DNA of 64,000 nucleotides, from NCBI GenBank assembly GCA_964350445.1, contig CAYGKA010000008.1, forward strand, positions 53,958 through 117,957, given 5' to 3'. Below the pieces are notes generated by a model that searched no databases, was not told where the DNA came from, and saw only the letters and a program-made list of their open reading frames with translations. Below are positions 8,861 through 18,172 of this stretch, in pieces. Origin of the DNA: Hwanghaeella sp964350445 (GTDB lineage Bacteria > Pseudomonadota > Alphaproteobacteria > UBA8366 > Aestuariispiraceae). Each line of letters begins with the position of its first letter. Positions within the stretch are counted from its first letter, which is position 1. The position numbers and the translations under genes were made by a program.

Positions 8861-10201
8861 ATGACCGACAGGAGCAATAGCCGATCCGCGTTGTTTGTCG
8901 CTCTGGCAATCGCTTTCACTGTCACAATCTCATCCTTTCATACCGTCTCGGCGCAAGAAACTCTTGGCGATGCACCCAGCCCTTCGTGGCGCATCCTTAA
9001 ACGGGATGCGCAGGGGCGGCCAATCGTGCTGGACAAAGGCACCGGGCGGGAACTCGAGGTTGAGGAAACCGAAACGCCGGACGCGACCTCGCCGGATGAA
9101 GATCAGATCAAGAGGATCAGCCCCGGCAATGTCATGCGGGGTCAACTCCTGCTGGTGAACCCGCCTAGTAACACTAGTAACATCCGTGCCCAATTGGAAA
9201 AGGATGGGTTCAGTATTCTCGAAGAAATCCGTCTTCACACCATGGGGGCGGAGGTGTGGCGCGTCAGCATCCCACCGACCATGAGTGAGAAAGGGGCTTT
9301 GCGGAAACTGAAAAAGGACTTCCCCGACCTGCTCGTCGATACCAATCAGACATTCGATTTGTCCGCCGGTAATGTCGGCGCGGATTTCTCCCGCGGCTTT
9401 GTCGGATGGGGTCCTGTATCGCCCAGTTGCGGTGCAGGTATGCGGATCGGCATGATCGACGGTGCGGTGGACAAGAAAACGCCAACGCTTCGCAAACAGC
9501 GCCTGAATTACGAGGGTTTCAACGCAAAGGATCGCAAACCCGCGGGGGAAGCGCACGGCACGGCCGTTGCGGCAATGCTCGTTGGAAGGCCGGAAGGCGA
9601 CGAGAAGAATATCGGTGGATTGCTGCCCGGTGCAACACTTTACGCCGCCGGCATTTTTGAGATGCGCGGCGGCAAAGAAGTCGGCAATCTGGGCAATATG
9701 ATGAAGGCTGCTGACTGGCTGCTCAAGAACCGTATCAGCGTCATCAACATGTCGATTGCCGGGGGTGGCAACGGCGTGATGACTTTCGTGTTGAACAAGT
9801 TGCTTGAAGACGGCGTTGTCGTGGTTGCGGCCGCAGGCAACAACGGACCTAGCGCGGAACCCGCCTGGCCTGCCGCGCATCCCAAGGTCATCGCGGTGAC
9901 CGCCATCGACAATCAATTGAAAATCTACGAACAGGCCAACCGCGGCAACTATGTGGACTTCGCCGCCCCAGGAGTGAATCTGGTAACCCAGATTCCCACC
10001 GGCCTGAAACTGCAAAGCGGCACATCCTTCGCGTCGCCGTTCATTACGGCAATGGTCGCAATTCACTTGGATGCCGGTTTCCCGGGCGATCCGGATCAGC
10101 TTCGAGGGAGCTTGAGGCGCTATACGAAAGATCTGGGCCAAGAAGGCAAGGACGACGCCTTCGGCTGGGGACTTGTGCGCCTCAAGCCATCCTGCCGCTG
10201 A
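8861..10201 (+). CDS. Secreted S8 family (subtilisin-like) serine protease
   Basis: This is a predicted exported endopeptidase. The N-terminus has a hydrophobic signal segment ending near VSAQE (about residue 32). An I9-like propeptide region follows (about 85-165), then the peptidase S8 domain. The catalytic triad is visible: Asp200 in GMIDGAVD, His232 in EAHGTAVAAM, and Ser389 in SGTSFASPF. An oxyanion-hole Asn lies in AAAGNNGPS. The catalytic domain runs to the C-terminus with no anchor or autotransporter barrel. A GGGAGGGGG ribosome-binding sequence precedes the ATG. A CtrA-type box upstream suggests cell-cycle or motility-linked expression. The substrate is unknown. Confidence 0.9.
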   Translation: MTDRSNSRSALFVALAIAFTVTISSFHTVSAQETLGDAPSPSWRILKRDAQGRPIVLDKGTGRELEVEETETPDATSPDEDQIKRISPGNVMRGQLLLVNPPSNTSNIRAQLEKDGFSILEEIRLHTMGAEVWRVSIPPTMSEKGALRKLKKDFPDLLVDTNQTFDLSAGNVGADFSRGFVGWGPVSPSCGAGMRIGMIDGAVDKKTPTLRKQRLNYEGFNAKDRKPAGEAHGTAVAAMLVGRPEGDEKNIGGLLPGATLYAAGIFEMRGGKEVGNLGNMMKAADWLLKNRISVINMSIAGGGNGVMTFVLNKLLEDGVVVVAAAGNNGPSAEPAWPAAHPKVIAVTAIDNQLKIYEQANRGNYVDFAAPGVNLVTQIPTGLKLQSGTSFASPFITAMVAIHLDAGFPGDPDQLRGSLRRYTKDLGQEGKDDAFGWGLVRLKPSCR

Positions 10202-10222
10202 ACTACATACAGCACTAAGGGG

Positions 10223-12235
10223 TCAGATTGCGCGGGTGGCGTGCGCCAACCAGGCCGACGCTTCACCATCGTCGGTAAGTTGAGGGGCGACCTTTCGCCG
10301 GACCTCGGCGTGATAGGCATTCAGCCAATCCTTTTCGCTTTCAGTCAGAAGCGAGGCATCCACCAGATTGAGATCAATCGGCGCGAAGGTGATCGTCTCG
10401 AAACCCAGAAGCGGTTTGCCGCCTTGTCCCTGCCCTTGCAACTCGGTTACCACGACAAGATTCTCGATCCTTATGCCGAATTCGCCGGTCTTATAGAACC
10501 CAGGCTCATTGGACAGGATCATACCCGGCTTCAGGGCGACGCCGCCCGCGCCCTTTGAAATGCGCTGCGGTCCTTCATGGACATTCAGGTAACTGCCGAC
10601 GCCATGGCCTGTCCCATGATCGAAATCGAGGCCGATGGACCACAAGAACTGCCGAGCGAAACTGTCCAATTGGCCGCCATTGACCCCCGCCGGGAACCGC
10701 GCAGTCGCAATCGCAACATGCCCTTTTAGCACGCGCGTGAAACGGTCTTTCATTTCCGCCGTCGGTTCGCCTATGGCGATCGTCCGTGTAATGTCCGTCG
10801 TTCCGTCCAGATATTGGCCGCCTGAATCGACAAGATATAGCTCGCCAGGGCGCAGTGAACGATCGGTCTCCTCCGTCACCCGGTAATGCACGATCGCGCC
10901 GTCCGAACCGGCGCCGGAAATCGTGTCGAAGCTGAGGTCCCGGATAAGTGGATCGCGGAACCGAAAGGCCTGCAATTGATCCGCCGCAGAAAGTTCGGTC
11001 ACACCACCGCTTTCCACCGCCGACGGCAACCAGGCAAGGAAGCGCGTGATGGCCGCGCCGTCGCGCATATGCGCCGCACGCGTTCCAGCCAGTTCCACAT
11101 CGTTTTTGCACGCCTTGGGAAGCAGGCACGGATCGCTGTCCTCGACGATCTTTGCACCACCTTCAGAGAGCTTGTCGAAAACGACGGAGGCAGCGGTCGC
11201 CGGATCGGCCTGCACGGAGGCGCCGCCGGCACCCAAACCAACCAGGGCATTCGGAAAATCCTCGAACGGGTGGATTGCCACGCCGTTGCCCAGATGATCG
11301 GAAAGACCGGGCAGCAATTTCCTGCGATCGATGAACCAATCGACGGTGGAATCGTCGTGCAGCACTGCGAATGACAGCGGCAGCGGACAACGGCTGACAT
11401 CGCCACCACGAACGTTCAGCAGCCAAGCGATGGAATCGCTTGCCGTAATGACCGCGGCTGTCCGACCATCCTTCTTCAATTCCTCGGAAAGGCGGGCGCG
11501 CTTGCTTGCCGAGCTTTCCCCCGCATAGATCATGTCATGCGGACGAACAGGCGTCAGCGGTGCGGCCGGCTGGCCATGCCATACCGCATCGATCGGATTG
11601 TCGCTTACCGGAACCAGAGTGAACCCGGCCTTGGCGGCGGCACGCTGCAAAATCAAGACGCCGTGGCGCGTGTGCAACCATGGATCGAACCCGACTTTCT
11701 GGCCGGTTTTAAACGCTTGCTCCAAGTACTCGCCCACCGGTTCCGTCACCAAATGACGAACTGTGAACCTGTCGGTGTCCACTTGGTCCTGAACCTGAAG
11801 AGTGTAGCGGCCATCCACGAAGATCGCGGCTTCGGATGTGCCGACCACGGCCGCCCCAGCCGACCCGTTGAAGCCGGTCAGCCATTCCAGGCGGTCGGCG
11901 CGGGCCGGAATATATTCCCCTTGGAACTCGTCGGTCCGCGGGATCACGAGCCCGTCCAAGCGTCGGCGCACCAGTTCAGCGCGCAGGGCATCCAAACGCG
12001 CGCCCGGCACAGGCCCCGGGCCCAGACCCGTTTCCAATGATTCCGCCATTTCGGAACGGCACCGGTCCAAAGCCCGGCGTGCGGCCGGCGGCAATGGACT
12101 GCCCAACAAATCCATCCAAGCATCGTCCAACTGCGCCGGTCCGGCGACGACGCCCTTTAAAAATCCTGTCAGCGCCGCTTCCTCGATCTCAACGCCCGCC
12201 TCATGCAACAAGGTCATGGCTTCACTGACTGTCAT
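10223..12235 (-). CDS. Xaa-Pro aminopeptidase (aminopeptidase P, M24B)
   Basis: A cytoplasmic metallopeptidase that removes N-terminal residues preceding proline. It has two creatinase-like N-terminal domains and a C-terminal pita-bread domain. The dimetal ligands are seen in VDSGGQYLDGTTDITRT (two Asp), GTGHGVGSYLNVHEG (His), NEPGFY (Glu) and GIRIENLVVV (Glu). From the ATG at 12235, preceded by GGAG, the product is 670 residues, the long three-domain type. About 75 residues before the first creatinase domain are extra and helical. It converges on the protease gene with only 21 bases between stops. Confidence 0.92.
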   Translation of the reverse strand: MTVSEAMTLLHEAGVEIEEAALTGFLKGVVAGPAQLDDAWMDLLGSPLPPAARRALDRCRSEMAESLETGLGPGPVPGARLDALRAELVRRRLDGLVIPRTDEFQGEYIPARADRLEWLTGFNGSAGAAVVGTSEAAIFVDGRYTLQVQDQVDTDRFTVRHLVTEPVGEYLEQAFKTGQKVGFDPWLHTRHGVLILQRAAAKAGFTLVPVSDNPIDAVWHGQPAAPLTPVRPHDMIYAGESSASKRARLSEELKKDGRTAAVITASDSIAWLLNVRGGDVSRCPLPLSFAVLHDDSTVDWFIDRRKLLPGLSDHLGNGVAIHPFEDFPNALVGLGAGGASVQADPATAASVVFDKLSEGGAKIVEDSDPCLLPKACKNDVELAGTRAAHMRDGAAITRFLAWLPSAVESGGVTELSAADQLQAFRFRDPLIRDLSFDTISGAGSDGAIVHYRVTEETDRSLRPGELYLVDSGGQYLDGTTDITRTIAIGEPTAEMKDRFTRVLKGHVAIATARFPAGVNGGQLDSFARQFLWSIGLDFDHGTGHGVGSYLNVHEGPQRISKGAGGVALKPGMILSNEPGFYKTGEFGIRIENLVVVTELQGQGQGGKPLLGFETITFAPIDLNLVDASLLTESEKDWLNAYHAEVRRKVAPQLTDDGEASAWLAHATRAI

Positions 12236-12523
12236 GGCATCCGCTCCAATCGCATAACGCACCCTATTTAGGTCGCCCTGAAAGCTATGGAAGTACCCGC
12301 TTTGAGGCAAGCCGCCCCCAGCCAACGGGCCTAAACGATCGCTACCTTGGTAGGACGCAAGGTGTGATCTATGTCACTCATCGGTGATGCCATGCTGAAA
12401 ACGCATTGCTGAACTGCGAACTAAGCCCTGGTCAATGCGCTCGCATCCCTCCATATCACCGTCATTGAAATCGCTGGCGCATAAAGCGCTGACAATTGAA
12501 CACAATAGAAATTGAGGTAGATC

Positions 12524-12730
12524 ATGGCTCAGGTCATTACTGCCGGTAGAGCGCCGGCGAAACAGACAAATGTTTTTTCCGCATTTTTCCGGAAAGTTGT
12601 TGAAGCGTATCAGGAACGCAAAGCGTTTGCGGCCCTTGAATCGCTCGACGACCGCCTGCTGGAAGATGTCGGGCTCAGCCGCGGCGATTTGATCGAATGG
12701 CAGTCGTCCGGCAAGGTTCCGACCCGCTAA
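12524..12730 (+). CDS. Small DUF1127 (YjiS-like) protein
   Basis: A 68-residue basic protein whose C-terminal half is a DUF1127 domain. The signature is ERKAFAALESLDDRLLEDVGLSRGDLIEW, where an Arg/Leu-rich helix is followed by the LxDxGLxRxD motif. The family is abundant in alphaproteobacteria. Some members act in RNA-level regulation and phosphate or carbon metabolism, but no function can be assigned here. GAGGT stands 5 bases before the ATG. It is transcribed alone, with a branched hairpin and T-rich tail downstream. Confidence 0.85.
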   Translation: MAQVITAGRAPAKQTNVFSAFFRKVVEAYQERKAFAALESLDDRLLEDVGLSRGDLIEWQSSGKVPTR

Positions 12731-12768
12731 ACCGATCGATAATAGTCCCTATGCGGTGACTTTGTCAC

Positions 12769-12824
12769 ACGCCCCGTAGCCCACCGCTTCCTCCCGCGGT
12801 ATGGCGGCGGGGCGTTTGCTTTTC
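12769..12824 (+). terminator. Branched hairpin terminator after the DUF1127 gene
   Basis: Outer arms ACGCCCCG (12769-12776) and CGGGGCGT (12808-12815) pair perfectly and enclose an inner ACCGC/GCGGT stem. TTGCTTTTCC follows. The structure lies 39 bases past the DUF1127 stop and just beyond the end of the convergent prmA gene. Confidence 0.65.
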
Positions 12825-12836
12825 CAGCATGGTGCT

Positions 12837-13718
12837 TCAATTCTTCCGCCGCATCAGCAAGGTCGACCAACCGTCGATGCGCAGCCGACTGCCAAGGTAC
12901 AAGCCTTGCCGGCGATAGGCTGCCAGCACTGCGATTTCCTGGCTTACCAGCAATCCCGACAAGATCACGGAACCGCCGGGTGCGACAATCCTTGCTATGC
13001 CCGGGGCCAGTCGCTGAAGGGGTCCGGCCAGAATATTCGCGATCACAAGATCGAACGCAGCCGGCCTGTTCAACCCGCGCCGATCCAATCCATCGCTTAC
13101 GACAGGGCGAATACGGTCCTGCACCCCGTTGATCCGGCAATTTTCCCGCGAGACGAAAACCGCGTCCGGGTCGATATCGCTGGCCATCACCGTCGTCGAG
13201 CGCGACGCCAGCGCCGTTGCGATGGCCAGGATCCCCGTCCCGCAGCCAAGATCCAGCGCGGCATTGACCTTGCGGCGCTTCAGCACCGCTTCAATCATCA
13301 GCAGGCATCCCTTGGTGGTTCCGTGCTCTCCGGTTCCAAAGGCCATGCCGGCATCCATGCAGATGGGCAAACCGCTTGCCGGAACAATTCCCTCAAAATG
13401 GGAAGGATAGACGAAGAAGCGGCCTGCCCGGATCGGCGTGAAGCTCTTCTGGTTCTCCGAAACCCAATCGACTTGCGGCAGAGGGCCGGCCGTGAATTCG
13501 GGCTTCGCGATTCCAGCGATGCGGGCGCCATCGGCGATTGCCTTTGCGACCGCGTCATGAGGCGGCAATTCGGTGCAATAAGCTTCCAGCCGCCACGTGG
13601 CGCCCCCTGGCGTTTCGAAACAGGTAACTGCCACCGAGAAGGGCTCCATCACCAGTTCCATCGGTCCGGCGGACTCGGCCGTCGGGAGAAGGAATTCAAT
13701 TTTGTAGAGGTCGGTCAC
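12837..13718 (-). CDS. prmA: Ribosomal protein L11 methyltransferase PrmA
   Basis: This is an S-adenosylmethionine-dependent enzyme that trimethylates ribosomal protein L11. The N-terminal substrate-recognition domain (about 1-110) is followed by a Rossmann methyltransferase domain. Motif I is LDLGCGTGILAIA, preceded by the PrmA-specific MDAGMAFGTGEHGTT loop, with NILAGPL near the active site. At 293 residues it is family-sized. It starts with GTG inside the uvrD stop (GTGA overlap), so the pair is probably translationally coupled. Confidence 0.95.
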   Translation of the reverse strand: MTDLYKIEFLLPTAESAGPMELVMEPFSVAVTCFETPGGATWRLEAYCTELPPHDAVAKAIADGARIAGIAKPEFTAGPLPQVDWVSENQKSFTPIRAGRFFVYPSHFEGIVPASGLPICMDAGMAFGTGEHGTTKGCLLMIEAVLKRRKVNAALDLGCGTGILAIATALASRSTTVMASDIDPDAVFVSRENCRINGVQDRIRPVVSDGLDRRGLNRPAAFDLVIANILAGPLQRLAPGIARIVAPGGSVILSGLLVSQEIAVLAAYRRQGLYLGSRLRIDGWSTLLMRRKN

Positions 13719-16123
13719 GTGCGCTCCACGAACCCGGCGACCACACGTTTTGTCCCGGCCTTGTCGAATTCGATTGTAAGGTTGTCACCGTCGATCTTGG
13801 TGATCGTTCCGGGGCCGAATTTCTGGTGGAAGCAGCGCTCGCCTTCGCCGAAATCATGGTTCTCGATAATCCTGCTTTCGGCCCGGCCTTCGATTACCGG
13901 CGGCTTTGTGCCGCCGACCCCGCGTTGCCGTAGCCTCTGCCAGCCGGGTCCACCGCCGGTGCTGCGATAGGCGTGCGGGTCGGGGGTTTCGGTCTGCACC
14001 GCGATATCGGCACCATAGCTCCGTTCCGCGCCGTAGCTTCGCCCATGGCCGCCATACATGAAATCGGCCCGGTCTTCCGCCGTGCCGCCGCCGATGCCGG
14101 CATAAACACCGCGATCGCTTTCGATCTCGACAAAGTCCCTCGGCAGTTCATCGATGAACCGGGACGGAATGGCGCTCGTCCATTGGCCGTGAATGCGGCG
14201 GTTGGCCGCGAAGGAGACGAAGGCGCGTTTCCGTGCCCTGGTCAGGCCGACATAGGCCAGCCGACGTTCTTCCTCCAAGCCGGTCATGCCGCTTTCATCC
14301 ATCGTCCGCTGGCTGGGAAACAGACCTTCTTCCCATCCAGGCAAGAAGATGACATCGAATTCCAGGCCCTTGGCCGCATGCAGGGTCATCAGGCTGACCT
14401 GTTCCTCATCGCCGCGGTCTTCGTTGTCCATGACAAGGCTGACATGCTCCAGAAACTCACCAAGCGACGCGAAATCTTCCATCGCGACGGTCAATTCCTT
14501 CAGATTCTCCAATTTTCCCGGGGCTTCCGGCTTCTTGGATTGCTGCCACATCAATGTATAGCCGGACTCGTCCAGGACGGTTTCCGTCAATTCCACATGG
14601 CCGATCCCATCGACCATCGCCCGCCACCGGTCGAAGTCGTCCAGAATGCTTGTCAGCGCATTGCGCGCCTGCGGTTTCAATTCATCGGTCTGAACCAACT
14701 GGCGCGCCGCGAAGTACATGGGATCGCCGGTTCGGCGTTGCAGGTGATGGATTGCCTGTTCCGTCGCCTTGCCGATCTTCCGGGCGGGCTTGTTGATGAT
14801 CCGCTCCAATGCCAAATCGTCCGCCGGTTGGGCAATGACACGCAGATAGGCGATGGCGTCGCGAATTTCCTCGCGTTCATAGAACCGGGCGCCGCCGATT
14901 ACCTTGTAGGGGATGTTCAGTGTGATCAGGCGTTCTTCGAATTCGCGGGTCTGGAAACCGGCCCGCACCAATATCGCCATCTCATCCAAACTGACCCGTT
15001 TGCCATGCTGGGTCTCGATCTCGTCGCAGACCTGGCGGGCCTCTTCCTCCCCGTCCCACACACCGCGGACGCGGACCGGTTCGCCGTCCTGCTCCTCGGT
15101 CCACAGGGTCTTGCCCAGGCGCCCCTCGTTCTTGGCGATCAGGCCCGACGCCGCGCCAAGGATATGCGGCGTCGACCGGTAGTTGCGTTCAAGACGCACG
15201 ACCGCCGCCCCCGGGAAATCCTTTTCGAAACGCAGGATGTTGCCAACCTCGGCCCCGCGCCAGCCATAGATCGACTGATCGTCATCCCCGACACAGCAGA
15301 TGTTCTTGTTTTTCTGTGCCAGCAAGCGAAGCCACAGATACTGGGCGACATTGGTGTCCTGATACTCATCGACAAGGCAGTAGCGGAAGGTCCGTTGATA
15401 CTGTTCCAGGACATCGGGATGTTTCGTGAACAGCGTCAGGTTATGCAGCAGCAGGTCTCCGAAATCCGCCGCGTTCAACGTGGTCAATCGTTCCTGATAT
15501 TGCCGGAAGATTTCCACGGCCCGGCCGTTCGCAAGATCGCCCGCTTCGCCGGCGCCGACGCGGTCGGGCGTCAGCCCCTTGTCCTTCCAACGCTGTATGA
15601 CATGGATCAGCATCCTGGCCGGCCAACGCTTTTCGTCGATCTGTTCAGCCTGCAAGATCTGTTTCAGCAAGCGAATCTGGTCGTCGGTATCCAGAATTGT
15701 AAAGCTGGGCTTCAGGCCGACCAATTCGGCATGCCGGCGCAGAATCCGGGCGGCAAGGGCATGGAAGGTGCCCAGCCACATTCCTTCCGTCGATCCGCCG
15801 ACCAATTCGGCGACACGGTCACGCATTTCCCGCGCGGCCTTGTTGGTGAACGTCACGCACAGGATTTGATAGGGTTTGGCGCGGCCTTGGTGAATCAAAT
15901 GCGCAAGGCGGGTCGTCAGCACACGGGTCTTGCCCGTCCCCGCCCCCGCCAGGACCAGCAGAGGACCGTCCAACGTGTCCACGGCCTTCCGCTGCGCCTC
16001 ATTCAACCGCTCCAGCCACGGCGGCGTGCCGGCCCGCGGATGCGCGGGCGCGGGCCCCTGCGGCACGCCGGGCACCGTCAGGTCTTCATAAGCCAAGGGA
16101 TCGTCAGAAAAGCTGTCGGACAT
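13715..16123 (-). CDS. uvrD: UvrD/PcrA-type superfamily 1 DNA helicase
   Basis: A 3'-5' ATP-dependent helicase used in nucleotide excision and mismatch repair. Helicase motifs appear in order: Q-motif LNEAQRKAV, Walker A AGAGTGKTRVLTTR (about residues 59-72), TFTNKAAREM, Walker B LVDEYQDTN, GDDDQSIYGWRGAE, and the late motifs VSLMTLHAAKGLEFD and EERRLAYVGLTRA. The C-terminal tail ends in a Tudor-like segment (FGPGTITKIDGDNLTIEF), typical of PcrA/UvrD RNA polymerase-binding tails. Length 802 is normal. No LexA box is visible upstream. prmA follows with a 4-base overlap. Confidence 0.96.
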   Translation of the reverse strand: MSDSFSDDPLAYEDLTVPGVPQGPAPAHPRAGTPPWLERLNEAQRKAVDTLDGPLLVLAGAGTGKTRVLTTRLAHLIHQGRAKPYQILCVTFTNKAAREMRDRVAELVGGSTEGMWLGTFHALAARILRRHAELVGLKPSFTILDTDDQIRLLKQILQAEQIDEKRWPARMLIHVIQRWKDKGLTPDRVGAGEAGDLANGRAVEIFRQYQERLTTLNAADFGDLLLHNLTLFTKHPDVLEQYQRTFRYCLVDEYQDTNVAQYLWLRLLAQKNKNICCVGDDDQSIYGWRGAEVGNILRFEKDFPGAAVVRLERNYRSTPHILGAASGLIAKNEGRLGKTLWTEEQDGEPVRVRGVWDGEEEARQVCDEIETQHGKRVSLDEMAILVRAGFQTREFEERLITLNIPYKVIGGARFYEREEIRDAIAYLRVIAQPADDLALERIINKPARKIGKATEQAIHHLQRRTGDPMYFAARQLVQTDELKPQARNALTSILDDFDRWRAMVDGIGHVELTETVLDESGYTLMWQQSKKPEAPGKLENLKELTVAMEDFASLGEFLEHVSLVMDNEDRGDEEQVSLMTLHAAKGLEFDVIFLPGWEEGLFPSQRTMDESGMTGLEEERRLAYVGLTRARKRAFVSFAANRRIHGQWTSAIPSRFIDELPRDFVEIESDRGVYAGIGGGTAEDRADFMYGGHGRSYGAERSYGADIAVQTETPDPHAYRSTGGGPGWQRLRQRGVGGTKPPVIEGRAESRIIENHDFGEGERCFHQKFGPGTITKIDGDNLTIEFDKAGTKRVVAGFVERT

Positions 16124-16221
16124 GTCCGTTTCTATATAGCGAGTCGAACCGGATGCATCCAGCCGGAGAGGCCAAACTTTGCAATCGACGGAGCCTGTGG
16201 AAACGCCCCGGAGTCACCCGG

Positions 16222-17976
16222 TCACGTCCGGGTTTCCTGTACTGCCCGGTGATAGGCGCTGAGCACGTCACGTTCGTGCAGTACGCCCAAAAGCTTCTTG
16301 GTACCGGCTTCCTGCACCACGGCGACATGCTCCTCCCCACATTTTTCCAAAAGATCCATCGCCCGGCCCAGATCATCGCCGATCTTTACATAGGGTGCGC
16401 CACGCCGGGCGATGTCGGCCGCGGTCATGACGCCGTCATTGCTGCTGTCGAAAGCATACTCCTTCAAGTCCCGAAGCATTACCGTACCGACCAATCCGCC
16501 CTCCTTGTCGATAATGAAGAGCTCGCCATAGGGCACCGCTCCCAACTTTCTCCGAACTTCCGCCAGCGAAGCACTGTCCAAAATGGCGTGATGGTCTTTC
16601 CGCATGATATTGGCGACCCGGTAGGACCGCATGACCAGGGCTTCTCGACCGCCAAGAAGGTTCACGCCGCGTTGGGCCAACTGCCAGGTGAAGAAGGAGT
16701 ACCCGTAGGCTACTTGAGTGACCTGGGATGAAATGACGGTGGCGATCATCACGCCGATCGTCAGTTCGTAGTCACCCGTCAATTCAAAGACCATCAAGAT
16801 CGTGCTCATCGGGGCGCCCAGCACCGCGCCGGCGACCGCCCCCATGCCGACAAGCGTGTAGGCGCCATGGCCCGAGGAATGATGCGGAAAGACCTCCGTC
16901 GCAATGAGGCCAAAAGCGCCACCCACCATCGCACCGATAAAGAGCGAGGGGGAGAACACGCCACCGCCGGCGCCGCTGCCGATGGTGAGCGCCGTCGCTG
17001 CGGTCTTCAGGATCGCAAGGATGATCAGCATCTGCAGGGGCAGGACTTGGTTCAGCGCCTCGTCCGTCGCCTCATATCCAACGCCGAGGACTTGCGGAAA
17101 GAAAATCGCGATCAACCCAACGGCAAACATGCCGACCGCCGGGCGCGCCCATTGCGGGATTGTCGACGACGTTCCCACCTTGCGCACAACGCCGATCGAC
17201 CAAATGAAACTTATCGCGGCAAACGCGCTTACCAAACCCAGCAAGGCGAATGCTGGGAATTCCCAGAACGACACGATTTCATGCGACGGTATGATGAAAG
17301 CGGGAAAGTCGCCGAAATAGATGCGGCTGATGATGGTACCCGTCACCGACGCGATGACAACCGGCGCGAAAGCAGCCAGTGCGTAATTCCCCATCACGAC
17401 TTCCAGCGCGAAGAAGACACCGGCGATCGGGGCGTTGAACGACGCCGCGACACCAGCTGCCACGCCGCATCCCAGTAATGTCTGCCGGTGGGTTCGGTTC
17501 AAGTTCAGAACATTGGAAAAAAGGGCGCTCAAGCAGGCGGCGAAATGGACCACCGGTCCTTCACGGCCAGCCGATCCGCCGCTGCCGACCGTGATCGCAC
17601 TGACCAGCGCTGCGGTGAAACCGGTCCTGTAGTGCAATTTCCCACCGTTGAGGGCTTCCGCCTCAATGACATCCGCGACGCCTTGGGTCTGGCGGTTTGG
17701 CAGGAACCAAAAAACGATAAGACCGACCGCAAGACCGCCGGCCGTCGTGGCGGCAAGGATATGCCACCATGCCATACCGGAAACGTGGCTGTGAACCAGT
17801 TCCGAGGAAAACCCATAGAACAAATACTGGAAGACCCCGATTGCCTCACGGAAGGCGATCGCGGCAACGCCGCCGATTACGCCGACCACCACCGCCAAGC
17901 CGGACAAGAGCAATTGCTCGTGGCGGCCAACCCGCCCGAGCCTCTCGAGTACCTCCCCCGGGCGCAATAGCGTCAC
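16222..17976 (-). CDS. ClC-type chloride channel/antiporter with C-terminal CBS domains
   Basis: An inner-membrane ClC protein that moves chloride, probably as a Cl-/H+ antiporter. The family signatures are GSGGSAGREGPVVHF (chloride-binding loop, GxxGxEGP form with Arg), GCGVAAGVAASFNAPIAG and GSGAGGGVFSPSLFIGA. About ten to twelve hydrophobic segments occupy residues 20-440, followed by paired CBS domains (about 455-575) expected to bind adenine nucleotides. The GTG start is preceded by GGAGGT 5 bases away. Whether it is a channel or an exchanger cannot be settled from sequence alone. Confidence 0.92.
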   Translation of the reverse strand: MTLLRPGEVLERLGRVGRHEQLLLSGLAVVVGVIGGVAAIAFREAIGVFQYLFYGFSSELVHSHVSGMAWWHILAATTAGGLAVGLIVFWFLPNRQTQGVADVIEAEALNGGKLHYRTGFTAALVSAITVGSGGSAGREGPVVHFAACLSALFSNVLNLNRTHRQTLLGCGVAAGVAASFNAPIAGVFFALEVVMGNYALAAFAPVVIASVTGTIISRIYFGDFPAFIIPSHEIVSFWEFPAFALLGLVSAFAAISFIWSIGVVRKVGTSSTIPQWARPAVGMFAVGLIAIFFPQVLGVGYEATDEALNQVLPLQMLIILAILKTAATALTIGSGAGGGVFSPSLFIGAMVGGAFGLIATEVFPHHSSGHGAYTLVGMGAVAGAVLGAPMSTILMVFELTGDYELTIGVMIATVISSQVTQVAYGYSFFTWQLAQRGVNLLGGREALVMRSYRVANIMRKDHHAILDSASLAEVRRKLGAVPYGELFIIDKEGGLVGTVMLRDLKEYAFDSSNDGVMTAADIARRGAPYVKIGDDLGRAMDLLEKCGEEHVAVVQEAGTKKLLGVLHERDVLSAYHRAVQETRT

Positions 17977-18172
17977 CGGTCACCTCCGCCAGAGCCGCAC
18001 GGCACCATGTACCGTCCGCCGCATGAACCTGGCACGATCAAGAACGTGCAGAGCTTAGCCCGCGCAGAATGCCCGAGCATTCCCAGACTACAGCATAGGG
18101 AGGAAGGGGCCGCAAACCCTGTATTCGTTGGGCGGCAACAACCACCGACACGGGGTCACCCCCGCCGGCTGG

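Noticed and set aside
13973..16252. 759-codon open frame opposite uvrD
   Set aside because: It is antisense shadow of a helicase gene with all motifs in order; the translation has no domain features.
18067..18082. GAATGC-CCGA-GCATTC hairpin after alaS as a terminator
   Set aside because: The stem is only 6 bp and no T run follows on either strand.
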